Counted from the first letter of the stretch, positions 52,989 through 62,572 are shown. The stretch is DNA of 64,000 nucleotides from Plastoroseomonas arctica (GCF_018128965.1 NZ_JAAEDH010000023.1:1-64000); one strand, 5' to 3'. Translations and numbers: made by a program. Notes: generated by a model from the sequence alone, not told the origin.

Positions 52989-53313
52989 TCTCGAGCAGCT
53001 CGACCTCGAACAGCAGCGTCGCGTTGGGCGGGATGACGCCGCCGGCGCCGCGCGCGCCATAGCCCTTCTCGGGCGGGATGATCAGCGTACGGGCACCACC
53101 GACGCGCATCCCGGCCACGCCCTCATCCCAGCCCTGGATCACCATCCCGGCGCCGAGTTCGAAGCGGAACGGCGTGCCGCGATTGTGCGAGCTGTCGAAC
53201 TTCGTGCCCTTGTTGTCGGGGGCGTTCTCGTCGAACAGCCAGCCGGAATAGTGCACCGCCACCGGCATGCCCGGCAGGGCCTCCTCGCCGTCGCCAACCC
53301 TGGTATCCGTCAC
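52981..53313 (-). CDS. FKBP-type peptidyl-prolyl cis-trans isomerase
   Basis: 110 aa, a minimal FKBP domain: VHYSGWLFDENAPDNKGTKFDSSHNRGTPFRFELGAGMVIQGWDEGVAGM and then PPEKGYGARG and IPPNATLLFEVELL. The active-site aromatic and Asp/Val/Ile positions are kept. No signal peptide, so cytoplasmic. GTG start at 53313 with AAAGGA before it. It is upstream of, and overlaps, the acetyltransferase gene. Confidence 0.92.
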   Translation of the reverse strand: MTDTRVGDGEEALPGMPVAVHYSGWLFDENAPDNKGTKFDSSHNRGTPFRFELGAGMVIQGWDEGVAGMRVGGARTLIIPPEKGYGARGAGGVIPPNATLLFEVELLEIG

Positions 53314-53353
53314 GGATTTATTCCTTTCGTGAGTCGCTGCACCGTCATTGCCC

Positions 53354-54010
53354 TCAGGCGGGCTCGGCGTCGCGGGTGGTCCACATGCGCTGGAAGGCCG
53401 GGCGCGCGTGGCATTGCTCGAGCCAGGCTGCGATGGCCGGCCGGTTCTCGAACAGGGATTTCGCCGGCGCCGCATAGCGCACGATCTCGGCGACGTTGAT
53501 GTCGGCCACTGTGAAGCGGCCGCCGACGAGATAGCCACGGCCTTCGAGCGCGCTTTCCAGCACCGTGAAGGGGGCGTCGAGCGCGGCGATCGAGCGCTCG
53601 GCCAGGCCTGCGTCGCGCTCGCCGGGTGGCTTGGCGACGAGGTTGTAGAGCACCTCGATGGCGTGGGGCTCCACGCCGGTCGCCGCCCAGAGCGACCACA
53701 TGGTCATCAGCCCGTCCTCGGCGACATCGGCGGGCCCCAGCGCGCCACCATGCCGCTTGGCGAGATGGAGGTTGATGGCAAGGGATTCGCAGAGCACCAG
53801 CCCGTCATCATCGAGGGCCGGTACCTGGCCGCGGGGGTTCAGCGCGAGGAACTCCGCCGAACGGGTGTTCAGCGGCGCCCCATCGGCCGCCCAGTCGCCC
53901 AGCCGGTAGTGCTGGATGACCGGCACATGCCGCCAGGGCACGCCCATCTCTTCGGCGAGCCAGATGTTGCGCGACGCGCGCGAGCGATAGACCCCGTAGA
54001 TCGTGAACAC
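53354..54010 (-). CDS. Glutathione S-transferase
   Basis: 218 aa. N-terminal thioredoxin fold (YGVYRSRASRNIWLAEEMG, then RGQVPALDDDGLVLCESLAINLHLA with the cis-Pro and Glu-Ser glutathione contact) and an all-alpha C-terminal domain with GRFTVADINVAEIVRYA. Cytosolic; substrate unknown. It is 40 nt upstream of the FKBP gene on the same strand. Confidence 0.92.
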   Translation of the reverse strand: MFTIYGVYRSRASRNIWLAEEMGVPWRHVPVIQHYRLGDWAADGAPLNTRSAEFLALNPRGQVPALDDDGLVLCESLAINLHLAKRHGGALGPADVAEDGLMTMWSLWAATGVEPHAIEVLYNLVAKPPGERDAGLAERSIAALDAPFTVLESALEGRGYLVGGRFTVADINVAEIVRYAAPAKSLFENRPAIAAWLEQCHARPAFQRMWTTRDAEPA

Positions 54011-54163
54011 TGCCCGTCCCCCGATGGCGATTGACGATCCCGGCAGCGGGGGCCGCCGTCAAGCCGCGTGGCGCGGTAAACTCTTGCTTGAGCGTGCTTG
54101 CGGCGCGCGCATCCCATGATATCGTTCCGCATGACGCATCGATAATGACCGGAGGCAAACAAA

Positions 54164-54811
54164 ATGGTCCGTATCCCGATTTTGGCGGGGCTCCTGGCAT
54201 TCGCGACCCTGCTCATGGGCGCGGGGCCGGCGGCGGCGCAGAACCGCTTCTACCTGGTGAACGGCTCCGGTCAGGTCATCCAAGAAGCCTATGTCTCGCC
54301 CTCGCGCATTTCCGAGTGGGGGCCGGACATCCTCGGCGCCGGCGTGCTGCCGGTCGGCAACCAGGTCTGGGTGACGCCGAACTTCCCCGACTGCGTGCTC
54401 GACGTCCGCGTCCGCTACGCGAACGGCACCGATGACACGCGCATGCAGGTCAATGCCTGCAACATCAGCCGTGTCGTGTTCGGCGGCGGGGGCGTCGCAC
54501 CCGTGGCACCCGGTGCGGCGATCGGCGGCGGCCCGGGCTATGGCCGCGCGACCACGGGCAATCCTTCCTTCACGATCGTGAACGGGACTGGGACGGTCAT
54601 CCGCGAGATCTACAGCTCGCTCTCCAGCCAGCGCGACTGGGGCCCGGACCGTCTGGGCGCCAATACGCTTCAGCCCGGTGGCAGCCTGTTCATCCCGCTA
54701 CCGCAGGGCGGTGGCTGCACGGCCGATATCCGCGTCGTCTACATGAATGGCGCGGCGAACGAACGGCGTGGTGTGGAGACCTGCTCGATCCAGCAACTCA
54801 CCTGGCGGTAA
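54164..54811 (+). CDS. Secreted protein with two copies of the WG-type recurring domain
   Basis: 215 aa. MVRIPILAGLLAFATLLMGAGPAAAQ is a signal peptide. Domain 1 (about 27-108): FYLVNGSGQVIQEAYVSPS, EWGPDILGAGVLPVG, a VLDVRVRYANG strand, NACNISRVVF. A Gly/Ala/Pro-rich linker (about 109-133) follows. Domain 2 (about 134-215): FTIVNGTGTVIREIYSSLS, DWGPDRLGANTLQPG, TADIRVVYMNG, RRGVETCSIQQLTW. The protein at 47081 carries one more copy. Each copy keeps a late cysteine, with another in the preceding strand (PDCVLD, GGCTAD). GGAGG precedes ATG 54164. Secreted or periplasmic; no known function. Confidence 0.78.
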   Translation: MVRIPILAGLLAFATLLMGAGPAAAQNRFYLVNGSGQVIQEAYVSPSRISEWGPDILGAGVLPVGNQVWVTPNFPDCVLDVRVRYANGTDDTRMQVNACNISRVVFGGGGVAPVAPGAAIGGGPGYGRATTGNPSFTIVNGTGTVIREIYSSLSSQRDWGPDRLGANTLQPGGSLFIPLPQGGGCTADIRVVYMNGAANERRGVETCSIQQLTWR

Positions 54812-54814
54812 CGC

Positions 54815-54837
54815 CCCGGGCGCCTTGATCGCCCGGG
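54815..54837 (+). terminator. Hairpin after the two-domain secreted protein gene
   Basis: A perfect 8-bp stem CCCGGGCG (54815-54822) with CGCCCGGG (54830-54837) around a 7-nt loop lies four bases after the stop. No T-run follows, so it may be a weak terminator or an mRNA-stabilising hairpin before the OB-domain gene. Confidence 0.5.
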
Positions 54838-54873
54838 TCCACCCGCTCCAACCGGCATGAGGAGTGTGTTCTG

Positions 54874-55119
54874 ATGGCAGGTGATACGGGCCGGCGCTAC
54901 TCCGGCGTCTACCGCGGAACGGTGCAGGGCGCGGGCGATCCGCTCAGCCAGGGGCGGGTGCAGGTGACCATCCCCGCGATGGGCATCAGCAGCCAGTGGG
55001 CGCCGGTGTGCCGGCCGGCGGGTAGCGTGGGCTCGGCGGTGCGGGTGGGTGCGAGCTGTATCGTCGCGTTCGAAGGCGGCGATCCCGCCTTTCCCGTGGT
55101 GATGGGCTTCGTCGGATAG
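54874..55119 (+). CDS. Stand-alone gp5/VgrG-type (phage baseplate V) OB-domain protein
   Basis: 81 aa. The sequence fits the N-terminal OB-fold of phage gp5, VgrG and baseplate protein V: YSGVYRGTVQGAGDPLSQGRVQVTIPAMG, SQWAPVCRP, VRVGASCIVAFEGGDPAFPVVMGFVG. In those proteins the domain sits at the base of a puncturing spike and is followed by a beta-helix; here nothing follows. No other tail, sheath or baseplate gene is in the window. GAGGAG lies upstream of the ATG. It is 62 nt behind the two-domain secreted protein gene on the same strand. Role unknown. Confidence 0.75.
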   Translation: MAGDTGRRYSGVYRGTVQGAGDPLSQGRVQVTIPAMGISSQWAPVCRPAGSVGSAVRVGASCIVAFEGGDPAFPVVMGFVG

Positions 55120-55229
55120 TCCTCGCCGTGGCGTGCGGTATGAATCCTGCTTGATCCCAGGCTGGACTGCATGGGTTGCCCGACGCCGTCGCGTCGTCGC
55201 GCCTCATGCCCAGCTTCAAAGGATGGCGG

Positions 55230-56813
55230 ATGATGCAGCGACGCACCCTGATGACGGCCGCGGCGGCGACGCTCGCAGCGCCCCGCGCCCTGCGCGCGCA
55301 ATCCGCGACGACGCTGCGCTTCACCCCGCAGCAGGACCTCGTCACGCTCGATCCGGTGACGACCACCGCCTATGTCAGCCGCAACCACGGCTACATGGTG
55401 TTCGACACGCTCTACGGCATGGATGGCGCGTTCCAGGCCACGCCGCAGATGGTCGACGGCCACACCATCGAAGATGACGGCAAGCTGTGGAACCTCACCC
55501 TCCGCGACGGCCTGCGCTGGCATGATGGCGAGCGCGTGTTGGCGCGGGACTGCGTCGCCTCGATCCGCCGCTGGGCGAAGCGCGACCCCTTCGGCACCAC
55601 GCTCATGGAGTTCACCGACGAGCTCTCCGCACCCGACGACAAGACCATCCGCTTCCGCCTCAAGCGCCCCTTCCCGCTGCTGCCGATCGCGCTGGGCAAG
55701 GCGTCGGTCCCGGTTTGCGCCATGATGCCCGAGCGCCTGGCCGACACCGACCCGTTCCGTCAGGTGCCGGAGATGATCGGTTCCGGCCCCTTCCGCTTCA
55801 AGGAGGATGAACGCGTCCCCGGTGCCCGGGTCGTCTACACGAAATTCGAGACCTACGTGCCGCGCCGCGACGGGACCCCGAGCTGGACCTCCGGGCCGAA
55901 GGTCGTGCATTTCGACCGCGTCGAATGGACCATCATGCCCGACAGCGCGACGGCGACGAACGCTCTGATCGCCGGCGAGCAGGATTGGCAGGAATACGCC
56001 TATCACGACCTGCTCGCCCCGCTGCGCAGGGCGCGGAACGTGCGGGTGCAGGTGATGGATCCGACCGGCTTCGTCGGCATGGTGCGGATGAACCACCTCA
56101 CGCCACCCTTCAACAACCCCGAGCTGCGGCGCGCATTGTGGGGCGCGATCGACCAGACCGCCATCATGCAGGCCCTGGTCGGCCCTGCCGAGACGAGCCT
56201 CTACCACGTGCCGCTCGGCTTCTTCGGGCCCGGCACGCCGATGGCCTCCGAAGTGGGGCTGGAGCCGCTGCGGGGCCCGCGCGACTATGACCGCGTCAAG
56301 GCGGCGGTGCGCGCGTCCGGCTATCGGGGGGAGCCGGTGCTGCTGATGGTCGCCTCGACCTCGCAACCGATCTCGCAGATGGGCGCTGTCGTCGAGGACC
56401 AGTTCAAGAAGGCGGGGCTCAACGTCGAGGTCTACTCGGTCGAGTTCAACGCCATGCTGCAGCGGCGCAACCGGCGCGGCACGGTGGCCGAGGGTGGGTG
56501 GAGCGCCTTCGTCACCAACTGGGTCGGCACGGACTGGCTGAACCCGGCGGGCCACATCGCGCTGCGCGGCAATGGCGATAATGGCTATGGCGGCTGGGCG
56601 ACGATGCCGCGGGTCGAAGAGCTTCGCGACGCCTGGTTCGCCGCGCCCGACCTGGCCGCGCAGCAGGCCATCTGCCGCGACATCCAGGTCGAGGCGATGC
56701 GGGAAGTGCCCTACTACCCGCTCGGACAGTACCTGCAGCCGACGGCGTTTCGGAGCAACATCACGGGGATCGTCGAGGGGTTCTCGACGTTCTGGAACGT
56801 GCGCCGCAGCTGA
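55230..56813 (+). CDS. ABC transporter substrate-binding protein, peptide/oligopeptide type (SBP family 5)
   Basis: 527 aa from ATG 55230 (the next codon is also ATG). MMQRRTLMTAAAATLAAPRALRAQ is a Tat-like signal peptide. The mature protein has the family 5 pattern: LDPVTTTAYVSRNHGYMVFDTLYGMD, HTIEDDGKLWNLTLRDGLRWHDGERV, GSGPFRFKEDE and ELRRALWGAIDQTAIMQ. AAAGGA at 55218-55223 supports this start. It binds peptides, opines, glutathione or similar in the periplasm; no permease is nearby. Confidence 0.9.
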   Translation: MMQRRTLMTAAAATLAAPRALRAQSATTLRFTPQQDLVTLDPVTTTAYVSRNHGYMVFDTLYGMDGAFQATPQMVDGHTIEDDGKLWNLTLRDGLRWHDGERVLARDCVASIRRWAKRDPFGTTLMEFTDELSAPDDKTIRFRLKRPFPLLPIALGKASVPVCAMMPERLADTDPFRQVPEMIGSGPFRFKEDERVPGARVVYTKFETYVPRRDGTPSWTSGPKVVHFDRVEWTIMPDSATATNALIAGEQDWQEYAYHDLLAPLRRARNVRVQVMDPTGFVGMVRMNHLTPPFNNPELRRALWGAIDQTAIMQALVGPAETSLYHVPLGFFGPGTPMASEVGLEPLRGPRDYDRVKAAVRASGYRGEPVLLMVASTSQPISQMGAVVEDQFKKAGLNVEVYSVEFNAMLQRRNRRGTVAEGGWSAFVTNWVGTDWLNPAGHIALRGNGDNGYGGWATMPRVEELRDAWFAAPDLAAQQAICRDIQVEAMREVPYYPLGQYLQPTAFRSNITGIVEGFSTFWNVRRS

Positions 56814-57311
56814 TCACGGCCTGGGCGGCAGCGCCCCGAACACCGTTTCCGACTCGATCTGCGTCACGTTGTCCGGCCGTGGGAAGGGCACGGGCGGCGC
56901 CTCGCCCGCGTGGCGTTCCCGCCCGATGCGGGCGAAGAAGGTCTCGAGCCCGCCTGGCAACATCAGCCACAGGAAGGTCATCGGCGCCTCCGGCGCGGCC
57001 TGGAAGCGGTGCGGCCGGGCCTTGCCGATGAACAGGCAGGTGCCCTTCTCCAGCGGCGCGGTGCGGGTGCCGTCGAGCAGCGCCTCCCCGCGCCCCTCGA
57101 GCACCAGGATCACCTCCTCATTGGCGGGGTGCTGGTGTTCGCGCACGAAGCAACCGGCATCGACCGTCTGGGTGCCCATGGCGAACGGGGTCTCGGCCCC
57201 GATCGCTCCCGATTCGAGCAGGCATTGCACGAAGCCGTTGGCCGGCACCGGCTGCCAGAAGGAGCGCGCCTCGCCGGGCTGGACGATGACGAGGGGGGCT
57301 GGGTCGGGCAT
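56814..57311 (-). CDS. Cupin domain-containing protein
   Basis: 165 aa. The cupin motif 1 is present (GCFVREHQHPANEEVILVLEGRG, with His-x-His and Glu metal ligands) and motif 2 near PLEKGTCLFIGKARPHRFQA. A single-domain cupin, probably cytoplasmic; reaction unknown. It is convergent with the peptide-binding gene, the stops being adjacent. Confidence 0.87.
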   Translation of the reverse strand: MPDPAPLVIVQPGEARSFWQPVPANGFVQCLLESGAIGAETPFAMGTQTVDAGCFVREHQHPANEEVILVLEGRGEALLDGTRTAPLEKGTCLFIGKARPHRFQAAPEAPMTFLWLMLPGGLETFFARIGRERHAGEAPPVPFPRPDNVTQIESETVFGALPPRP

Positions 57312-57415
57312 CGGCGTTCCTCTATGCCTGCGGGGCTGATGAATGGTCGCCGAGCCACCCCATGCGCGCCACGAAAAACGCGCAGCTTGAATCTCCCCGG
57401 AAGGGCATCAGCGGC

Positions 57416-57444
57416 TTGACTTGCCAGACCTCCCGGCATAGAAG
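57416..57444 (+). promoter_or_regulatory. Sigma-70 promoter of the str-S10 operon
   Basis: TTGACT (57416-57421), a 17-nt spacer and TAGAAG (57439-57444). Good -35 and optimal spacing; the -10 matches the consensus only partly. It is placed to start a transcript of about 200 nt of leader before rpsL. Confidence 0.6.
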
Positions 57445-57552
57445 CCGCGCTCTCGGGGACGCCATGCGCCTCCAGGCTGTTTTGGACCACAGTGTTGCGT
57501 GTCCGGTACCGCTCTCCCCTGGTTGGGGTGGGCCGAGGCCGGGTGCAGGACA

Positions 57553-57592
57553 AGGCCCGCCAGGAAATGCATTTGCATTTCCATGCGGGCCT
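57553..57592 (+). promoter_or_regulatory. Long hairpin in the rpsL leader
   Basis: Two 19-nt arms (57553-57571 and 57574-57592) pair at 17 of 19 positions around TT: an outer AGGCCCGC/GCGGGCCT stem, a two-base mismatch, and an inner GGAAATGCA/TGCATTTCC stem. No T-run follows. It ends 58 nt before the rpsL start and could regulate the operon or stabilise the mRNA. Confidence 0.6.
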
Positions 57593-57650
57593 GATCGCGT
57601 CTTGCTCGCGTGGCGCTGGGGTCGCGTCTTGAATGGACCGAAGGGGCGTC

Positions 57651-58022
57651 ATGCCGACGATCAACCAGCTCATCGCCCAAGGGCGCGAGCCCAATCCCAA
57701 GCGGAACAAGGTTCCCGCCCTCGCGGGAAGCCCGCAGAAGCGGGGCGTCTGCACCCGCGTCTACACGACGACCCCGAAGAAGCCGAACTCGGCGCTTCGT
57801 AAGGTCGCCAAGGTGCGGCTGACCAATGGCTATGAAGTGGTGAGCTACATCCCCGGCGAGGGCCACAACCTCCAGGAACACTCCGTGGTCCTGATCCGTG
57901 GCGGCCGCGTGAAGGATTTGCCAGGCGTGCGTTACCACATTCTGCGCGGCGTGCTCGACACGCAGGGCCTGCCGAAGCGCCGCAAGCGCCGGTCGCTCTA
58001 CGGCGCGAAGCGGCCGAAGTGA
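57651..58022 (+). CDS. rpsL: 30S ribosomal protein S12
   Basis: 123 aa. Exact family features: [54 protein letters not shown]. Lys43 and Lys88, the usual streptomycin-resistance positions, are the sensitive-type lysines. It sits in the decoding centre. The ATG at 57651 has AAGGGG before it; the upstream in-frame ATG at 57633 is not family-like. First gene of the str-S10 operon. Confidence 0.98.
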   Translation: MPTINQLIAQGREPNPKRNKVPALAGSPQKRGVCTRVYTTTPKKPNSALRKVAKVRLTNGYEVVSYIPGEGHNLQEHSVVLIRGGRVKDLPGVRYHILRGVLDTQGLPKRRKRRSLYGAKRPK

Positions 58023-58031
58023 GGAGCTGAG

Positions 58032-58508
58032 ATGTCCCGTCGTCACAGCGCCGAAAAGCGCGAAGTCCTGCCGGATCCCAAGTTCGGCGATCTCGTCCTC
58101 AGCCGTTTCATGAACGTGCTGATGTACGATGGCAAGAAGAGCACCGCGGAAGGCATCGTCTACGCCGCGATGGACACGCTTAAGCGCAAGGGCGGCCCGA
58201 ACTCGGACCCGTTGCGCGTGTTCCACGAGGCGATGGACAATGTGAAGCCCGCCGTCGAGGTGCGTTCGCGCCGCGTCGGTGGCGCCACCTACCAGGTCCC
58301 TGTCGAGGTGCGCCCCGAGCGCCGCCAGGCGCTGGCCATCCGTTGGCTAATCGATAGCGCCCGCAAGCGCGGCGAGCACACGATGGAGGAACGCCTCTCG
58401 GCCGAGCTCATCGATGCCGCCAACAATCGCGGCACCGCGGTCAAGAAGCGTGAAGACACCCACCGGATGGCGGAGGCGAACAAGGCCTTCAGCCATTACC
58501 GCTGGTAA
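58032..58508 (+). CDS. rpsG: 30S ribosomal protein S7
   Basis: 158 aa with [20 protein letters not shown] and the [24 protein letters not shown] core. S7 starts assembly of the 30S head by binding 16S rRNA, and in E. coli represses its own operon through the rpsL-rpsG junction, which here is only 9 nt. It is followed by tuf without fusA. Confidence 0.98.
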   Translation: MSRRHSAEKREVLPDPKFGDLVLSRFMNVLMYDGKKSTAEGIVYAAMDTLKRKGGPNSDPLRVFHEAMDNVKPAVEVRSRRVGGATYQVPVEVRPERRQALAIRWLIDSARKRGEHTMEERLSAELIDAANNRGTAVKKREDTHRMAEANKAFSHYRW

Positions 58509-58537
58509 CCAAAGACCCGAATTCGAGGACCTGACAG

Positions 58538-59725
58538 ATGGCCAAGGCGAAATTCGAGCGGAACAAGCCGCACTGCAACATCGGCACCATTGGTCACGTG
58601 GACCATGGCAAGACGTCGCTGACGGCGGCGATCACCAAGATCCTGGCGAAGTCGGGCGGGGCGACCTTCACCGCCTATGACCAGATCGACAAGGCGCCGG
58701 AGGAGCGTGCCCGCGGCATCACGATCTCGACCGCGCATGTCGAGTACGAGACCACAAACCGCCACTACGCCCATGTCGATTGCCCCGGCCACGCCGACTA
58801 CGTGAAGAACATGATCACGGGTGCCGCGCAGATGGACGGCGCGATCCTGGTGGTCTCGGCCGCCGACGGCCCGATGCCGCAGACGCGCGAGCACATCCTG
58901 CTCGCCCGCCAGGTCGGCGTCCCCGCGCTGGTGGTGTTCCTCAACAAGACCGACATGGCCGACCCCGACCTGCTGGAACTGGTCGAGATGGAAGTGCGCG
59001 AGCTGCTGTCCTCCTACCAGTACCCGGGCGACGACATCCCGATCATCCATGGCTCGGCGCTGATGGCGCTCGAAGACAAGGACCCCGAGAAGGGCGAGCA
59101 GGCGATCCTGAAGCTGATGGAAGCGGTCGACGCCTACATCCCGCAGCCGGTGCGCGCGATGGACCGGCCCTTCCTGATGCCGGTGGAAGACGTGTTCTCC
59201 ATCTCCGGCCGCGGCACGGTGGTGACCGGGCGCGTCGAGCGCGGCATCATCAAGGTGGGCGAGGAAGTCGAGATCATCGGCCTCAAGACCACCGTGAAGA
59301 CCGTCGTCACGGGCGTGGAGATGTTCCGCAAGCTGCTGGACAGCGGGCAGGCCGGCGACAACATCGGCGCGCTGCTGCGCGGCACCAAGCGTGAGGATGT
59401 GGAGCGCGGGCAGGTTCTCGCCGCGCCGGGCTCGATCACCCCGCACACCAAGTTCAAGGCCGAGGCCTATGTGCTGACGAAGGAAGAGGGCGGGCGCCAC
59501 ACGCCGTTCTTCACCAACTACCGTCCGCAGTTCTACTTCCGCACCACCGACGTGACCGGCGTCGTCCAGCTGCCCGAGGGCGTCGAGATGGTGATGCCCG
59601 GCGACAACGTGACGATGGATGTCGAGCTGATCGCGCCGATCGCGATGGATGAGGGGCTGCGGTTTGCCATCCGCGAGGGTGGGCGGACCGTCGGCGCCGG
59701 TGTTGTCGCGAAGATCGTGGCGTAA
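58538..59725 (+). CDS. tuf: Elongation factor Tu
   Basis: 395 aa. GTPase motifs: GHVDHGKT (residues 19-26), the switch I ending RGITIST, DCPGH, and NKTD. EF-Tu brings aminoacyl-tRNA to the ribosome. It follows rpsG after 29 nt; the fusA gene found here in many bacteria is absent. It leads into rpsJ after 29 nt. Confidence 0.98.
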   Translation: MAKAKFERNKPHCNIGTIGHVDHGKTSLTAAITKILAKSGGATFTAYDQIDKAPEERARGITISTAHVEYETTNRHYAHVDCPGHADYVKNMITGAAQMDGAILVVSAADGPMPQTREHILLARQVGVPALVVFLNKTDMADPDLLELVEMEVRELLSSYQYPGDDIPIIHGSALMALEDKDPEKGEQAILKLMEAVDAYIPQPVRAMDRPFLMPVEDVFSISGRGTVVTGRVERGIIKVGEEVEIIGLKTTVKTVVTGVEMFRKLLDSGQAGDNIGALLRGTKREDVERGQVLAAPGSITPHTKFKAEAYVLTKEEGGRHTPFFTNYRPQFYFRTTDVTGVVQLPEGVEMVMPGDNVTMDVELIAPIAMDEGLRFAIREGGRTVGAGVVAKIVA

Positions 59726-59754
59726 GCAGTTTCAGGGAAGACCGGCACACCGCC

Positions 59755-60063
<309 letters not shown>

Positions 60064-60082
60064 CGGCCGAGGGAGCATTATC

Positions 60083-60772
60083 ATGGCCGCCAAGACTGGC
60101 CGCACTGGCCTCATCGCCAAGAAATTGGGCATGAGCCGCATCTTCAATGATGACGGCTCCACTGTCCCAGTCACGTTGCTCCATGTGGACAATGTGCGCG
60201 TCGTCGCCAATCGCACCATCGAGGGCGAGGGCTACACCGCCGTGCAGATCGGCATCGGCAACGCGAAGCCCAAGAATGTGTCGAAGGCCAACAAGGGCCA
60301 TTTCGCGAAGGCCGGCGTCGAGGCGCCGCACCATGTCGTGGAGTTCCGTGTCGCCGAGGACGCGCTGATCGCGCCCGGCACCACGCTGAGCCCCGCGCAT
60401 TTCGTGAAGGGCCAGAAGATCGACGTGACCGGCACCACCAAGGGCAAGGGTTTTGCCGGTGCCATGAAGCGTTGGAACTTCGCGGGCCTCGAGGCGTCGC
60501 ACGGCGTCTCGGTCAGCCACCGTTCGCACGGCTCCACCGGCAACCGCCAGGATCCGGGCAAGACCTTCAAGAACAAGAAGATGGCCGGCCATCTCGGGCA
60601 GGACCGCATCACCACCCAGAATCTGGAAGTGGCGATGGTCGATGCCGAGAAGGGCCTGCTTTTCGTCAAGGGCGCCGTGCCCGGCTCCATCGGCACCTAT
60701 GTGCTGGTGCGCGATGCCGTGAAGCGTGCTCGCCATGCCGACGCGCCCTTCCCGACAGTCGCGGCGGCCTGA
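60083..60772 (+). CDS. rplC: 50S ribosomal protein L3
   Basis: 229 aa. [13 protein letters not shown] at the N-terminus, then [22 protein letters not shown] and [27 protein letters not shown]. The GNRQDPGK loop holds the glutamine that PrmB methylates in many bacteria. GGGAG precedes the start. Confidence 0.98.
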   Translation: MAAKTGRTGLIAKKLGMSRIFNDDGSTVPVTLLHVDNVRVVANRTIEGEGYTAVQIGIGNAKPKNVSKANKGHFAKAGVEAPHHVVEFRVAEDALIAPGTTLSPAHFVKGQKIDVTGTTKGKGFAGAMKRWNFAGLEASHGVSVSHRSHGSTGNRQDPGKTFKNKKMAGHLGQDRITTQNLEVAMVDAEKGLLFVKGAVPGSIGTYVLVRDAVKRARHADAPFPTVAAA

Positions 60773-60779
60773 GGACAAT

Positions 60780-61403
60780 ATGATGCAGGTCAAGATCATC
60801 ACCCTCGACAACGCCGATGCCGGCGAGATCGAGCTGCCGGAGGCGCTGTTCGGCGCAGCCGCGCGCGCCGACATCATGGCGCGGGTCGTCCATTGGCAAC
60901 TCGCCAAGCGCCGCGCCGGCACCCACAAGGTGAAGGGCATGGGCGAGGTTTCGGGCACGACCAAGAAGCCCTATCGCCAGAAGGGCACCGGCAATGCGCG
61001 CCAGGGCTCGCTGCGCGCGCCGCAATTCCGCAAGGGCGGCATCGTGCATGGCCCGGTCGTTCGCGACCACGGCTATTCGCTGAACAAGAAGGTCCGCCGT
61101 TTGGGCCTGATCTCGGCCCTGTCGATGAAGGCCGCCGAGGGCAAGCTCGTCGTGCTCGACGCCGCCGCCCCCGGCGAGGGTGCCAAGACCGGCGCGATGG
61201 CCGCCAAGATCAAGGCGCTCGGCTGGACCAGCGTTCTGGTGGTGGACGCTGCCGTGGACGAGCATTTCGGCCGCGTGGTCTCCAACCTGCCTAAGGTGCA
61301 GGTGCTGCCGACCATCGGCGCGAACGTCTATGACATCCTCAAGCACGATACCCTCGCGGTCACCCGCGCCGGCATTGAGGCCCTGAAGGAGCGCCTGGCA
61401 TGA
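60780..61403 (+). CDS. rplD: 50S ribosomal protein L4
   Basis: 207 aa. [50 protein letters not shown] is the tunnel-lining loop typical of L4. Starts at ATG 60780 (a second ATG follows at 60783), with GAGG just upstream. In E. coli L4 represses the S10 operon; that S10-leader mechanism is not seen here. The stop overlaps rplW by 4 nt (ATGA). Confidence 0.97.
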   Translation: MMQVKIITLDNADAGEIELPEALFGAAARADIMARVVHWQLAKRRAGTHKVKGMGEVSGTTKKPYRQKGTGNARQGSLRAPQFRKGGIVHGPVVRDHGYSLNKKVRRLGLISALSMKAAEGKLVVLDAAAPGEGAKTGAMAAKIKALGWTSVLVVDAAVDEHFGRVVSNLPKVQVLPTIGANVYDILKHDTLAVTRAGIEALKERLA

Positions 61404-61729
61404 GCGGGTTGCAGAAGAAGCCGGCGCCGAAGATCTCGCGCGAGCGGATGTACCAGACGATCCTGGCCCCGGTGGTGACCGAGAAGGCGACGCTGCTGAC
61501 CGAGCAGGGCCAGGTCACCTTCCGGGTGACGCTGGATGCGACGAAGCCGGAGATCAAGGCCGCGGTCGAGACCCTGTTCGGCGTCAACGTCGTCTCGGTG
61601 AACACGATCGTGACCAAGGGCAAGGCCAAGCGGTTCCGCAACCGCCCCGGCCGCCGTTCCGACACCAAGAAGGCGATGGTGCGCTTGGCCGAAGGCCAGA
61701 GCATCGACCTGACCACGGGGCTTGCGTAA
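61400..61729 (+). CDS. rplW: 50S ribosomal protein L23
   Basis: 109 aa, slightly N-terminally extended. Core: [54 protein letters not shown]23 sits at the tunnel exit and binds trigger factor and SRP. Starts inside the rplD stop (ATGA). Confidence 0.97.
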   Translation: MSGLQKKPAPKISRERMYQTILAPVVTEKATLLTEQGQVTFRVTLDATKPEIKAAVETLFGVNVVSVNTIVTKGKAKRFRNRPGRRSDTKKAMVRLAEGQSIDLTTGLA

Positions 61730-61733
61730 CGCC

Positions 61734-62567
61734 ATGGCGATGAAGCATTTCAACCCGATCACGCCCTCCCTGCGCGGCACGGTCCTCATCGACCGCGCCG
61801 GCCTGTGGAAGGGCAAGCCCGTCAAGGGCCTCACCGAGGGCAAGAACCACTCGGGCGGGCGCAACAATCACGGCCGCATCACCAGCCGCTTCCGTGGCGG
61901 CGGGCACAAGCAATCCTACCGCATGGTGGATTTCAAGCGCCGCAAATTCGGAATTCCCGCGACGGTCGAGCGCCTGGAATACGACCCGAACCGCACGGCC
62001 TTCATCGCGCTGGTGAAGTACCAGGATGGCGAGCTCGCCTATATCCTGGCGCCGCAGCGTTTGAAGGTTGGCGATGTCGTGGTGGCCGACCAGAAGGCCG
62101 ATGTGAAGCCCGGCAATGCGATGCCGCTGGCCAACATCCCCGTCGGCACGATCATCCACAACATCGAGCTGAAGCCCGGTGCGGGTGGCAAGATGTCGCG
62201 CTCGGCGGGCACCTTCTCGCAGCTGGTCGGCAAGGATGCCGGGTACGCCCAGATCAAGCTGATGTCGGGTGAAGTGCGCGTCGTGCGCGCCGAATGCATG
62301 GCGTCCATCGGTGCGGTGTCGAACCCCGACAATTCCAACCAGGAACTCGGCAAGGCCGGGCGTTCGCGCTGGCTGGGCCGCAAGCCGCATCAGCGCGGTG
62401 TGGTGATGAACCCGGTCGACCACCCGCACGGTGGTGGTGAGGGTCGGACCTCGGGCGGCCGTCATCCGGTCACGCCGTGGGGCAAGCCGACCAAGGGCTA
62501 CAAGACACGCAACAACAAGCGCACGGACGGGCTCATTGTCCGCCGTCGCAACGCGACGAAGGGCTGA
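61734..62567 (+). CDS. rplB: 50S ribosomal protein L2
   Basis: 277 aa. Starts [15 protein letters not shown], close to the usual MALK..NPITP start, so ATG 61734 is chosen. Further: [35 protein letters not shown] and the C-terminal [25 protein letters not shown] with the conserved His of the peptidyl-transferase region. Confidence 0.98.
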   Translation: MAMKHFNPITPSLRGTVLIDRAGLWKGKPVKGLTEGKNHSGGRNNHGRITSRFRGGGHKQSYRMVDFKRRKFGIPATVERLEYDPNRTAFIALVKYQDGELAYILAPQRLKVGDVVVADQKADVKPGNAMPLANIPVGTIIHNIELKPGAGGKMSRSAGTFSQLVGKDAGYAQIKLMSGEVRVVRAECMASIGAVSNPDNSNQELGKAGRSRWLGRKPHQRGVVMNPVDHPHGGGEGRTSGGRHPVTPWGKPTKGYKTRNNKRTDGLIVRRRNATKG

Positions 62568-62572
62568 CCGCG

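Larger units (their letters stand above)
57312..57650. other. Upstream region and leader of the str-S10 operon
   Basis: No protein gene is supported here. It contains the promoter at 57416-57444, a predicted 200-nt leader, a long hairpin at 57553-57592 and a repeated TCGCGTCTTG (57595-57604 and 57622-57631). The minus-strand part nearest 57312 is the cupin gene's own upstream region. Confidence 0.7.

Noticed and set aside
54164-55119. Possible prophage or injection-system island
   Set aside because: Only one short baseplate-V-like domain is present; no terminase, capsid, sheath, tube, integrase or lysis gene was seen, and neighbours are metabolic.
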